Of a DNA stretch of 32,283 bases, positions 15,966 through 24,193 are shown in pieces. This DNA comes from a bacterium (GTDB lineage: Bacteria > ARS69), in NCBI GenBank assembly GCA_025774805.1, contig JALGZR010000042.1:1-32283 (forward strand), in the 5' to 3' direction. The translations under genes were made by a program, and so were the position numbers. Numbering within the stretch: the first letter of the stretch is position 1; each line of letters begins with the position of its first letter. The notes under the pieces are model-generated. The model saw nothing but the letters and a program-made list of their open reading frames with translations, was not told the origin of the DNA and made no database searches.

Positions 15966-17402
15966 ATGCGTACGGAGCTCCTGATCGACAACGATTGGCA
16001 CGCCTCCGCGTCCGGCGAGACCTTCTCCGTCGTCAATCCGGCGACCGAGGAAGTCATCGCCGAGGTGGCCAAGGGGGGCCGGGAGGACGCGGATCGGGCC
16101 GTGAAAGCCGCGCGCCGCTGCTTCGACTCGGTCGCCTGGCAGTCCATGGGTCTGCGAAAGCGGGGGCGCCTGCTCCTCCGCACGGCGGACCTGCTGGAGG
16201 CCCGGCTGGACGAGTTCGCGAAGCTCGAGACCGCCCAGAACGGCAAGACGTTCTTCGAGTCCCGCATCGAGATCGGCCTCGTCGTGAAGAGCCTGCGCTA
16301 TTTCGCCGGCTGGGCCGACAAGATCCACGGTGAGAGCGTTCCCGTCGAGGGTCCCTACTTTTGTTACACGCTCAAAGAGCCCGTCGGCGTGGTGGGGGCC
16401 ATCGTGCCCTGGAACTTCCCCCTCAACATCGCGAGCTGGAAGTTCGCGCCCGCCCTGGCGGTGGGATGCACGCTGGTTCTCAAGCCCGCCTCCGAGACTC
16501 CGCTCACGTCCCTCCTGTTCGGGGAGCTCCTCCTCGAGGCCGGCTTCCCGCCCGGAGCCTTCAACGTCATTACGGGCGCGGGCTCGGTCGCGGGTCGCGC
16601 GCTCGTCACGCACCCCGACGTCGACAAGATCACGTTCACGGGGTCGACCGAGGTCGGACGGGGTCTCATGAAGGACGCCGCCGAGACGAACAAGCGCGTC
16701 ACCCTCGAGCTCGGGGGCAAGAGCCCGAACATCGTCTTTGCCGACGCGGACATCGACGCGGCGATCCGTGGGGCGCAGACCGGGATCTTCTACTCCAAGG
16801 GTGAGGTCTGCGCCGCCGGATCGCGCCTTCTCGTGGAGAGAAGCGTCCACGACCGTGTCGTGGAGGGCCTCGCGGCGCGCGCGCAGAAGCTCAAGATCGG
16901 CGATCCCATGGACAAGAGCACCCGGCTCGGCGCCGTCGTCTCGCGAGGTCAGCTGGAGAGCGTGATGTCGTTGATCGAGACGGGAAAGAGAGAGGGCGGC
17001 AAGCTGATCGCCGGAGGCAACGCCCGCACCGTGAACGGCAAGGGCTTCTTCGTCGAGGCGACGGTGTTCGACGCCGTCGATCCCGGAATGACGATCGCTC
17101 GCGAGGAGATCTTCGGGCCCGTTCTCTCCGTTCTCACGTTCGAGGGCTACGACGAGGCCGTGTCCCTCGCCAACGACACGATCTACGGTCTCGCCTCCGG
17201 CATCTGGACGCGAGACATCGGCAAGGCCCACCGGACGGCGCGCGCGCTTCGCGCCGGGACGGTGTGGATCAACGCTTACAACGCCTACGATCCGGCCGCC
17301 TCCTTCGGCGGAACGAAGGCCTCCGGCTTCGGCCGGGATCTCGGTCGCGAGGCCCTCGAGGGGTACCTCGACACCAAGACGATCTGGGTCGCCTTGGACT
17401 GA
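15966..17402 (+). CDS. NAD(P)+-dependent aldehyde dehydrogenase of the box operon
   Basis: The 478-aa protein is a typical ALDH-superfamily enzyme of the betaine/phenylacetaldehyde-dehydrogenase type. It has Asn150 in PWNFPLN, the nucleotide-binding FTGSTEVGR segment, general base Glu248 in LELGGKSPN, nucleophile Cys282 in GEVCAAGSR and EEIFGPVLSV near the end. The chosen ATG at 15966 gives the standard N-terminus; upstream in-frame codons are not conserved. It is the first gene of an operon with boxC and boxB. In the box pathway a semialdehyde (3,4-dehydroadipyl-CoA semialdehyde) must be oxidised, so this enzyme may replace BoxD. It is, however, shorter and of a different ALDH type than BoxD as I know it. 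Oxidation of an aromatic aldehyde to benzoate is the alternative. Confidence 0.9.
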   Translation: MRTELLIDNDWHASASGETFSVVNPATEEVIAEVAKGGREDADRAVKAARRCFDSVAWQSMGLRKRGRLLLRTADLLEARLDEFAKLETAQNGKTFFESRIEIGLVVKSLRYFAGWADKIHGESVPVEGPYFCYTLKEPVGVVGAIVPWNFPLNIASWKFAPALAVGCTLVLKPASETPLTSLLFGELLLEAGFPPGAFNVITGAGSVAGRALVTHPDVDKITFTGSTEVGRGLMKDAAETNKRVTLELGGKSPNIVFADADIDAAIRGAQTGIFYSKGEVCAAGSRLLVERSVHDRVVEGLAARAQKLKIGDPMDKSTRLGAVVSRGQLESVMSLIETGKREGGKLIAGGNARTVNGKGFFVEATVFDAVDPGMTIAREEIFGPVLSVLTFEGYDEAVSLANDTIYGLASGIWTRDIGKAHRTARALRAGTVWINAYNAYDPAASFGGTKASGFGRDLGREALEGYLDTKTIWVALD

Positions 17403-17468
17403 CCCGAAGCGAGCGTGCGGCGTTGCGCGATCGCCCGGATCGGTCCGGCGTTCCGACCGGCCAAGGTC

Positions 17469-19133
17469 ATGAACGAGAAGGACGACAGATCGATGATTCC
17501 TCTGGACTTTGAGAGACATCCCGACGACTACCACCATTGGCGACTGACGATCGATGGAAGCGTCGCCACGCTGGCGATGGACGTCGACGAGAGCCGTCCG
17601 GCGACCGGCGACTACGCCCTGAAGCTGAATTCCTACGACATCGGAGTGGACATCGAGCTCGCAGACGCGATCCAGCGGCTGCGTTTCGAGCACCCTGAAG
17701 TGCGCTGCCTCGTCGTCTCCAGCCTCAAGGAGCGGATGTTCTGCGCAGGGGCGAACATCTTCATGCTCGGCGCCTCGGATCACGGCTTCAAGGTCAACTT
17801 CTGCAAGTACACGAACGAGACCCGGCTCGCCATCGAGGACTTGAGCGAGAACAGCGGCATCGGGTCTCTCTGCGCCGTGAACGGCACCTGCGCCGGAGGG
17901 GGATACGAGCTGGCCTTGGCCTGTGACGAGATCCTCCTCGTCGACGACGGGAGCTCCACCGTCAGCCTGCCCGAGGTGCCCCTCCTCGGAGTTCTCCCGG
18001 GAACGGGGGGCCTGACTCGGGTCGTCGACAAGCGCAAGGTCCGCCGGGACCGCGCCGACTTCTTCTGCACGGTCGCGGAGGGGATCAAGGGGAGGCGGGC
18101 GCGGGAGTGGGGCCTCGTGGACGCTCTGGCGTCGCGCAGCAAGTTCGAGAACGCTGTGGCGGAGAGGGCGGAGGCCCTCGCCGCGCGCTCCGACCGCCCC
18201 GAGGGGGCGCGGGGAATCGTTCTCGAGAAGCTCGACCCCGAGGTCAGCGAGTCTTCCATCGAATACCGACACGTCACGGTGAGCCTCGACGGTGGCCAGC
18301 GAACCGCCGAGATCACGGTGCGCGCCCCCGATGGAGACGAGCCGGACGATCCCGAGGGGGTCCGGGAACGGGGCTCCCGGTACTGGCCGCTCGCGGCGTT
18401 TCGCGAGCTCGACGACGCTCTCCTCCGGCTCCGATTCAACCGGATCGAGATCGGGACCTTGGTTCTGAAGACGGAGGGAGATCCCGAGCGGGTGCTCGCC
18501 GTCGACCGGGCCCTCGACACCCACCGGGGTCACTGGCTGGTCCGCGAGATCATCCACTTCGTCAAGCGCACGCTCAAGCGGCTCGATCTCACGGCCCGGA
18601 CTACGTACGCGCTCATCGAGCCGGGATCCTGCTTCGCCGGCACGCTGCTCGAGCTGGCTCTCTCGGCCGATCGCGCCTACATGCTCGACGATCCCGACGC
18701 GGAGAACCGGGTGCATCTGTCGGTCATGAACCGCGGATCCTATCCGATGTCGAACGGCCTCTCCCGCATCGGAATGCGCTTCCTCGGAGATCCCGACGGG
18801 GCGGAAGCGGTCTTCGATCACGCCGGACCGTTCGATCCGCAGGAGGCCCTGGACGCGGGACTCGTGACGTTCGCGCCCGACGACATCGACTGGGAGGACG
18901 AGGTTCGCATCGCGCTCGAGGAGCGCGCGACGCTCTCGCCCGACGCGTTGACGGGCATGGAGGCAAACCTGCGCTTCGCGGGACCGGAGACGCTGGAGAC
19001 CAAGATCTTCGGCCGGCTGTCCGCGTGGCAGAATTGGATCTTTCAGCGGCCCAACGCCGTCGGCGACAGCGGCGCCCTGAAAGTGTACGGAAAGGCCGGG
19101 CGCCGGCCGGAGTTCGATTGGAGGCGGACATGA
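17469..19133 (+). CDS. boxC: 2,3-epoxybenzoyl-CoA dihydrolase (benzoyl-CoA-dihydrodiol lyase) BoxC
   Basis: The 554-aa protein has the size and two-part crotonase architecture of BoxC. The N-terminus DFERHPDDYHHWRL is characteristic of the family. The first crotonase half contains MFCAGANIFMLG and GTCAGGGYELALACDEI, followed by PLLGVLPGTGGLTRV; the second half carries YALIEPGSCFAGTLLELALSADR. BoxC hydrolyses the epoxide product of benzoyl-CoA epoxidation and cleaves the ring, giving 3,4-dehydroadipyl-CoA semialdehyde and formate. ATG 17469 is chosen because it gives the usual BoxC length. ATG 17493, with AAGGA upstream, is a close alternative, and the GTG at 17415 adds only unconserved residues. 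The stop overlaps the boxB start (ATGA at 19130-19133), so the two are translationally coupled. The enzyme would act in the cytoplasm. Confidence 0.95.
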   Translation: MNEKDDRSMIPLDFERHPDDYHHWRLTIDGSVATLAMDVDESRPATGDYALKLNSYDIGVDIELADAIQRLRFEHPEVRCLVVSSLKERMFCAGANIFMLGASDHGFKVNFCKYTNETRLAIEDLSENSGIGSLCAVNGTCAGGGYELALACDEILLVDDGSSTVSLPEVPLLGVLPGTGGLTRVVDKRKVRRDRADFFCTVAEGIKGRRAREWGLVDALASRSKFENAVAERAEALAARSDRPEGARGIVLEKLDPEVSESSIEYRHVTVSLDGGQRTAEITVRAPDGDEPDDPEGVRERGSRYWPLAAFRELDDALLRLRFNRIEIGTLVLKTEGDPERVLAVDRALDTHRGHWLVREIIHFVKRTLKRLDLTARTTYALIEPGSCFAGTLLELALSADRAYMLDDPDAENRVHLSVMNRGSYPMSNGLSRIGMRFLGDPDGAEAVFDHAGPFDPQEALDAGLVTFAPDDIDWEDEVRIALEERATLSPDALTGMEANLRFAGPETLETKIFGRLSAWQNWIFQRPNAVGDSGALKVYGKAGRRPEFDWRRT

Positions 19134-20572
19134 AGCAGTACGATCAGGGAAAGATCCCCAACAACGTAAACCTGTCCGAGGACCGACGACTGCAACGAGC
19201 CCTCGAGCGCTGGCAGCCCGCCTACATCGACTGGTGGAAGGACATGGGTCCGTCCGGTTTTCAGGAACACCACCTGGTCTACCTGCGGACCGCCATCGGC
19301 ACCGACGCCAAGGGTTGGGCCCACTTCGAGTACGTCAAGATGCCCGACTACCGATGGGGGATCTTCCTCTCGGAAGCCGAGGCGAACCGACAGATCGGGT
19401 TCGGAGACTTCTACGGCGAAGAGGTGTGGCAGGAGCTCCCGGGCGAGTACCGGAACCCGCTCCGCCGGCTGATCGTCACCCAGGGCGACACGGAGCCCGC
19501 CTCCGTCGAGCAGCAGCGGTTCCTCGGGCAGAGCTGTCCGAGCATCTACGACATCCGGAACCTCTTCCAGGTGAACGTGGAAGAGGGGCGGCACTTGTGG
19601 GCGATGGTTTACCTTCTCCACTCATTCTTCGGACGGGACGGTCGCGACGAGGCCGAGGAGCTCCTCGAGCGCCGGAGCGGGAACGAGGACAAGCCTCGGA
19701 TTCTGGGCGCGTTCAACGAGCCGGTGACGAACTGGCTCGACTTCTTCGCCTTCACGATGTTCATCGATCGCGACGGGAAGTACCAGCTCCTCGCCCTCTC
19801 CGAGAGCGCCTTCGATCCGCTGTCCCGCACGACGCGGTTCATGCTGCGTGAGGAGGCCCACCACATGTTCGTCGGGGAGACGGGCATCGCCCGGATCGTG
19901 GATCGGACGGCTCAGCTTCTCAAGGAACAGAAGGGAGTGGCGGAGGACGTTCGGAAGGCGGGAGGCATCGATCTCGAGACGATTCAGAAGACCATCAATC
20001 TCTGGTTCAGTCTCGCGCTCGATCTCTTCGGAAGCGAGATCTCCTCGAACGCGGCGACGTACTTCGCGAACGGTCTCAAGGGTCGCGTGAACGAGCGGGA
20101 CTACGACGATCACGTCGCCAAGGACGACGCATACCGGCTTCAGGTCCCGCACACGGAGAACGGCGGCGCGATCCGGCTCGTCTCGGAGGAGATCCCCATC
20201 CGCAACGCCATGAACGAGGTCCTCCGCGACGACTACGTGAAGGACTGCCAGCGTGGCCTCAACAACTGGAACAGAGTACTCGCGAAGCACGGGCTGTCCG
20301 ACCGACTGAAGCTCCCCAGCAAGCGGTTCCACCGGAACCAGGGAATCTACGCGGGCCTGCACTTCGACCCCGAGGGGAATCCGGTCGACGAGGCGACCTG
20401 GAACCGGCGGCGCGACGAATGGGTGCCGTCCGAAGAGGATCGCAAGTTCATCGGGAGCCTCCAGAAGACGGCGATCTTCGAGCCCGATCAGATGGGTTAC
20501 TGGATCGCCCCTCCGAAGCGGGGGATCGACGGCAAGCCGGTGAACTGGGAGTACGTTCGCGTCGAGGCCTGA
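19130..20572 (+). CDS. boxB: Benzoyl-CoA 2,3-epoxidase oxygenase component BoxB
   Basis: This 480-aa protein matches BoxB in length and sequence from its start (NNVNLSEDRRLQRALERWQP). It is a class I di-iron monooxygenase. Two ExxH iron-ligand pairs are visible: Glu152-His155 in VEEGRHLW and Glu241-His244 in REEAHHMF. BoxB inserts one oxygen atom into benzoyl-CoA to form the 2,3-epoxide, using electrons from the reductase BoxA. The ATG lies four bases after TGGAGGCGG and overlaps the boxC stop. BoxA is not encoded anywhere in the window, so electrons must come from a reductase elsewhere in the genome. The gene is followed 11 nt later by the dehydrogenase gene, completing an apparent four-gene operon. 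Identification is confident; activity depends on the missing partner. Confidence 0.95.
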   Translation: MKQYDQGKIPNNVNLSEDRRLQRALERWQPAYIDWWKDMGPSGFQEHHLVYLRTAIGTDAKGWAHFEYVKMPDYRWGIFLSEAEANRQIGFGDFYGEEVWQELPGEYRNPLRRLIVTQGDTEPASVEQQRFLGQSCPSIYDIRNLFQVNVEEGRHLWAMVYLLHSFFGRDGRDEAEELLERRSGNEDKPRILGAFNEPVTNWLDFFAFTMFIDRDGKYQLLALSESAFDPLSRTTRFMLREEAHHMFVGETGIARIVDRTAQLLKEQKGVAEDVRKAGGIDLETIQKTINLWFSLALDLFGSEISSNAATYFANGLKGRVNERDYDDHVAKDDAYRLQVPHTENGGAIRLVSEEIPIRNAMNEVLRDDYVKDCQRGLNNWNRVLAKHGLSDRLKLPSKRFHRNQGIYAGLHFDPEGNPVDEATWNRRRDEWVPSEEDRKFIGSLQKTAIFEPDQMGYWIAPPKRGIDGKPVNWEYVRVEA

Positions 20573-20583
20573 CGGAGGCGCAC

Positions 20584-21435
20584 ATGAACCGGATCACGGT
20601 CCTCGGTGCCGGCACCATGGGCCGCGGGATCGCGCAGGTCGCGGCGACCGCCGGACACTCCGTGGTCCTTCACGACCTCGACCCCGCCGCGCTCGACGGG
20701 GCCCGCGCAAAGATCGAGAAGACCCTCGCCGGGGGCGTTGAGCGGGGGAAGCTCACGCCGGCGGAGCGGGACCGGGCCCTCGCCGGAATCGCCTACGAGG
20801 CGGACTTCGCGACGTCGCTGGCGCACGCCGACTTCGTCATCGAGGCCGTGGTCGAGAAGCTCGAGGTCAAGAAGGATCTCTTCGGCCGGGCGGAGGGCAT
20901 GGTGGGGGAGGACACGGTGCTCGCGAGCAACACCTCGTCCCTCCCGATCACGAAGATTGCCGGCGACCTCGCGCGGCCCGAGCGCGTGATCGGGATGCAC
21001 TTCTTCAATCCGGTGCACATCATGAGTCTGGTCGAGGTGGTCGTCGGGCGGGAGACGTCCCCGTCCGTGAAGGAGCGGACCCTCGAGCTCGTCTCCACTC
21101 TCGGCAAGGAGCCCGTCGTGGTCAACGACGCCCCCGGATTCGCGTCGAGCCGGCTGGGAATCGTGCTCGGACTCGAGGCGATGCGCATGGTCGAGCAGGG
21201 TGTCGCGTCCCCCCGGGACATCGATCGGGCGATGGAGCTCGGCTACCGGCACCCGATGGGGCCTCTCCGCCTGACCGATCTCGTCGGGCTCGACGTGCGC
21301 CTCTCGATCGCGGAGGCCCTCAGCCGCGAACTCGACGGCGACCAGTACCGGCCCCCGGAGATCCTCCGGCGTCTGGTGGCGGAGGGGAAGCTCGGGAAGA
21401 AGTCCGGCGAGGGCTTCTATCGCTGGGACGAGTAG
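20584..21435 (+). CDS. 3-hydroxyacyl-CoA dehydrogenase (Hbd/PaaH-like)
   Basis: The 283-aa protein has the length of short-chain single-unit 3-hydroxybutyryl-CoA dehydrogenases. The NAD-binding loop is VLGAGTMGRGIAQVAA at the N-terminus. The catalytic segment HFFNPVHIMSLVEVV contains the His of the His-Glu pair, followed by VVNDAPGFASSRL and a C-terminal dimer domain (YRHPMGPLRLTDLVGLD). It oxidises an L-3-hydroxyacyl-CoA to the 3-ketoacyl-CoA with NAD+. It is last in the box operon, 11 nt after boxB. There it would logically produce 3-oxoadipyl-CoA from 3-hydroxyadipyl-CoA after ring cleavage, as PaaH does in phenylacetate degradation. That substrate is inferred from context. A hydratase for the previous step is not in the operon; the one at 5758 is a candidate. 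Confidence 0.93.
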   Translation: MNRITVLGAGTMGRGIAQVAATAGHSVVLHDLDPAALDGARAKIEKTLAGGVERGKLTPAERDRALAGIAYEADFATSLAHADFVIEAVVEKLEVKKDLFGRAEGMVGEDTVLASNTSSLPITKIAGDLARPERVIGMHFFNPVHIMSLVEVVVGRETSPSVKERTLELVSTLGKEPVVVNDAPGFASSRLGIVLGLEAMRMVEQGVASPRDIDRAMELGYRHPMGPLRLTDLVGLDVRLSIAEALSRELDGDQYRPPEILRRLVAEGKLGKKSGEGFYRWDE

Positions 21436-21474
21436 TCGGCCCACCGCGAGGAACGAGCGAGGAACGGCCGCCCG

Positions 21475-23988
21475 TCAGCGGATCTTCACGACTCTCCGGA
21501 CGCGATCTCCTTCGGCGGACCGGAGGAGGAGGTGGTAGACGCCGGCTGCGGCCGGACGACCATTCTCCGCTCGACCGTCCCACCACACTCGATGCGGTCC
21601 TGCCTCTCGAAGGCCGGATTCGAGGACCCGCACCCGCCGGCCGGCGATGTCCAGCACCTCGAGCCGCACCGGCCCTTCCCGGGGAAGGGCGTACTCGATC
21701 GTGGTGCTCTCCCGGAAGGGGCTCGGTCGGGGGAGGCTCATCCGGAATCGCGTCGGGTCGGCCCCCGGACTCTCCGCCCCGGTCCCGTTCCAGCTCACGC
21801 GGACGGTGGATTCCGGTCCCGAGAATCCCTGGAGCGTCAGGATGCCTTCCTCGTAGGTCCAGCCGGTCGCGCCCGTCACCCCCACGGGAGCTCCGTACCC
21901 ACCCGGGTCGATCGAAAGGGACCCCGCGCCCGCGGGTTCCTCGTCTCCCGAGATCGTGAGCTGCAGCGAAGGGAGATCGAAGGTGGCGCCGCGGAGGGTG
22001 AAGCGGTCCGCGAGGAGGACTCGGATGTCGTCGACTCGGACCGCCACCCGTTCGGGAGGGATCCCGCGCGCCGGAGGGGTCCTCACGAAGCAGAGCGGAT
22101 TGCCGTAGACCATCTCCTCTCCCGCTCCGTCGTAGACCTCGATGCGCACGAGGGAGGAGAGGGCGGTGTCGATCGAGAGCGTATCCGTGAACGTGTTCCC
22201 GACGACGGATCCGGAGAGGATCTCGTCCCGAAGGTAGTTCACGGTGGGGTACTCTCCGGGGGGAACCTCCCGGATCTCCGCCTGCAACAGACGGACCTGG
22301 ACGTCCCCCGGGACGTTCGCGACCTCGGCCACGAGCTCGTGCTGGCCCCGGTCGGTGAAGACCACCTGGCCCATCCGAAAGCCGTCCGTCGACCGAAGGT
22401 CGAGCGTGCCCTGCCATCGGTAGGGGTCGCCGAAGTACGCGCGGCCTCGCTTCATGGCCTTCACGAAGCCCGCCTCCGAGAGCGCCTCCGTGTAGAGCCA
22501 GGTCACGAAGTTGTTCGTCGTGCTCAGGCTTCCGTCGTCCGGCCCCCACCCGATCAGGTTGTGCACTCCTCGGCCGTGAGTGTCGGATACGCCGTTCCCG
22601 GTGATCCAGATCGAGTTCCCGTTGAGGGCGTCCCACAGATCGAGGAAGTGCTCGATCTGCATCCCCCCGCGCTGACGGTACCCGACCTCGAGGAGATCCG
22701 CGCCATAGGCCCGCACGTCGATCAGCAGGTTCTTCGTGTAGAGGTGGCGCACCGCCTGCTCCTCGGGAGTCTCATCCGGGTTCCACATGTTGTAGAAGCC
22801 GGTTCCGAAGGCGTGATTGAGGGAGAGCGCTCCCCCCTGGTCGTGAATCTGGTCGACGGCGTAGTAGATCGTGTCACTCCATCCGTACCCGTCGTAGTTC
22901 ACGAGCTGGAGATCGGGAGCGAATCCGTTGAGGTGGGGCTGGGCGTTGAACCGGGAGATCTCGGTGCCGACGTACTGGGTGACGCTCGGATACAGAAGCT
23001 CGTAGTAGCTCTCGATGTCTCGGGCCCGATCCAGCAAGACGTCGTCGACGAGAGCCGTGTCGGGAAGGATCCGATAGTCGTCGAAGAGAACTCGGGCGCT
23101 TGTGCCGTTCCGCGTCTCCAGTCCGATGCGAACCATTCCGAGGGTATTGTCCTCGGCCCGCAGTGTGTCCATTCCCCCCGACGAGAAGTGCTCGATGGCG
23201 TCCGAGGTGACCGGGAGGAGGTACTCGTTCCAGTTCCCCGGGGTGAACGAAATCGGAATGGAGTGGACTCCCTCCCCGTCCATCGTACCCGCCACGTACC
23301 GGAGGATCTTCACTCCGTCCGGATGGTCACTCAGCTCGACCTCCACGACGAAACGGGCATCGACGGGATCGAGGACTTCCGGGAAGAGAGCGAGTGCGAG
23401 CGACAGTCGTTTGGCCAGGGAGTACCGGTTGTTGAGCTGCATCGTGGTCTGGTCGAAGTACCCCGTCGAGAAGGACGGTCCGGGCTGTCCCCTCGTCTCC
23501 AGTACCAGACTCCGCGAGCCCTCGAAGGCGAGCGTGTCGGAGATCGATGTCTGCACGAACGCGTTCGATTGGGAATCCGTCTGCCAGTAGCGGAAGTTCG
23601 TCGGCCACGCATCGTCGACCTCCTTCCAGCGAAGCCAGCCCGGCTCCCAGACCGCGGATTCGAAGTCGTACCGGTTCATGCGACGCCAGTTCGAGAGCAG
23701 TCCGTCGTGGTCCGACCACCAGATGACGTCGACCCCGAGGCTTTCGGCCTTGGCCGTGTGCCACTCCATGCTGCCGAACTGCTCGCTCATGGAGCCGTGA
23801 ATGTGGAGGGCGAGGGAGAAGGCGGACTCGGCGGGATAGCCGGAGGAGGGATCGCGGGCGGGAGTGGCCCTCACGCTCCCGGGGGGCGTCTCCTCCGCCC
23901 GTTCGGTTTCCGGATCCCCGAATCCGAAAACGGTCAGGGCGGCGGCGAGGAGCAGAGCGGACAGAGCCCGACCCGCGGAGAGGGGCAT
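21475..23988 (-). CDS. Secreted PHP-type metal-dependent hydrolase with FlgD-like C-terminus
   Basis: This 837-aa protein starts at ATG 23988, preceded by GGAG, with a signal peptide (ALSALLLAAALTVFGFG). Residues about 45-85 hold PHP-superfamily motifs: the His-x-His pair in ALHIHGSMSE, then WHTAKAESLGVDVIWWSDHD. Residues about 100-290 look like an inserted carbohydrate-binding-type beta-sandwich. Further possible metal-site residues follow around SLNHAFG and GVSDTHGRG. The last about 85 residues (SPFRESTTIEYALP to AAGVYHLLL) are a FlgD Ig-like domain matching the end of the 9355 protein. PHP enzymes hydrolyse phosphoesters with two or three metals; secretion suggests an extracellular or surface substrate. 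Two long open frames antisense to it are shadows. The gene is convergent with the box operon and divergent from the ParB-like gene. Confidence 0.8.
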   Translation of the reverse strand: MPLSAGRALSALLLAAALTVFGFGDPETERAEETPPGSVRATPARDPSSGYPAESAFSLALHIHGSMSEQFGSMEWHTAKAESLGVDVIWWSDHDGLLSNWRRMNRYDFESAVWEPGWLRWKEVDDAWPTNFRYWQTDSQSNAFVQTSISDTLAFEGSRSLVLETRGQPGPSFSTGYFDQTTMQLNNRYSLAKRLSLALALFPEVLDPVDARFVVEVELSDHPDGVKILRYVAGTMDGEGVHSIPISFTPGNWNEYLLPVTSDAIEHFSSGGMDTLRAEDNTLGMVRIGLETRNGTSARVLFDDYRILPDTALVDDVLLDRARDIESYYELLYPSVTQYVGTEISRFNAQPHLNGFAPDLQLVNYDGYGWSDTIYYAVDQIHDQGGALSLNHAFGTGFYNMWNPDETPEEQAVRHLYTKNLLIDVRAYGADLLEVGYRQRGGMQIEHFLDLWDALNGNSIWITGNGVSDTHGRGVHNLIGWGPDDGSLSTTNNFVTWLYTEALSEAGFVKAMKRGRAYFGDPYRWQGTLDLRSTDGFRMGQVVFTDRGQHELVAEVANVPGDVQVRLLQAEIREVPPGEYPTVNYLRDEILSGSVVGNTFTDTLSIDTALSSLVRIEVYDGAGEEMVYGNPLCFVRTPPARGIPPERVAVRVDDIRVLLADRFTLRGATFDLPSLQLTISGDEEPAGAGSLSIDPGGYGAPVGVTGATGWTYEEGILTLQGFSGPESTVRVSWNGTGAESPGADPTRFRMSLPRPSPFRESTTIEYALPREGPVRLEVLDIAGRRVRVLESGLREAGPHRVWWDGRAENGRPAAAGVYHLLLRSAEGDRVRRVVKIR

Positions 23989-24193
23989 CGTGCATCTCCA
24001 GGATTTCGTGACGATTGTAGAAGGATGCGACGATCGAATGCAAGGAGCTCGGATTTCGGACGGGTCGGGGAGGGGCGCGTCTCGATGGCCGCCCGTCGTG
24101 GCACGCCCGCGCGATCGGGCTCGACGTGGGCCCCGCGATCGGGGAAGCTCTCCGCGGGGAGCTCGAAGGCGAACGGAAGGAGGCGGTCGCGCC

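Noticed and set aside
15951-18821. 956-codon minus-strand open frame
   Set aside because: It runs antisense to the aldehyde dehydrogenase and boxC genes, which have full catalytic motifs; no family features appear in the shadow.
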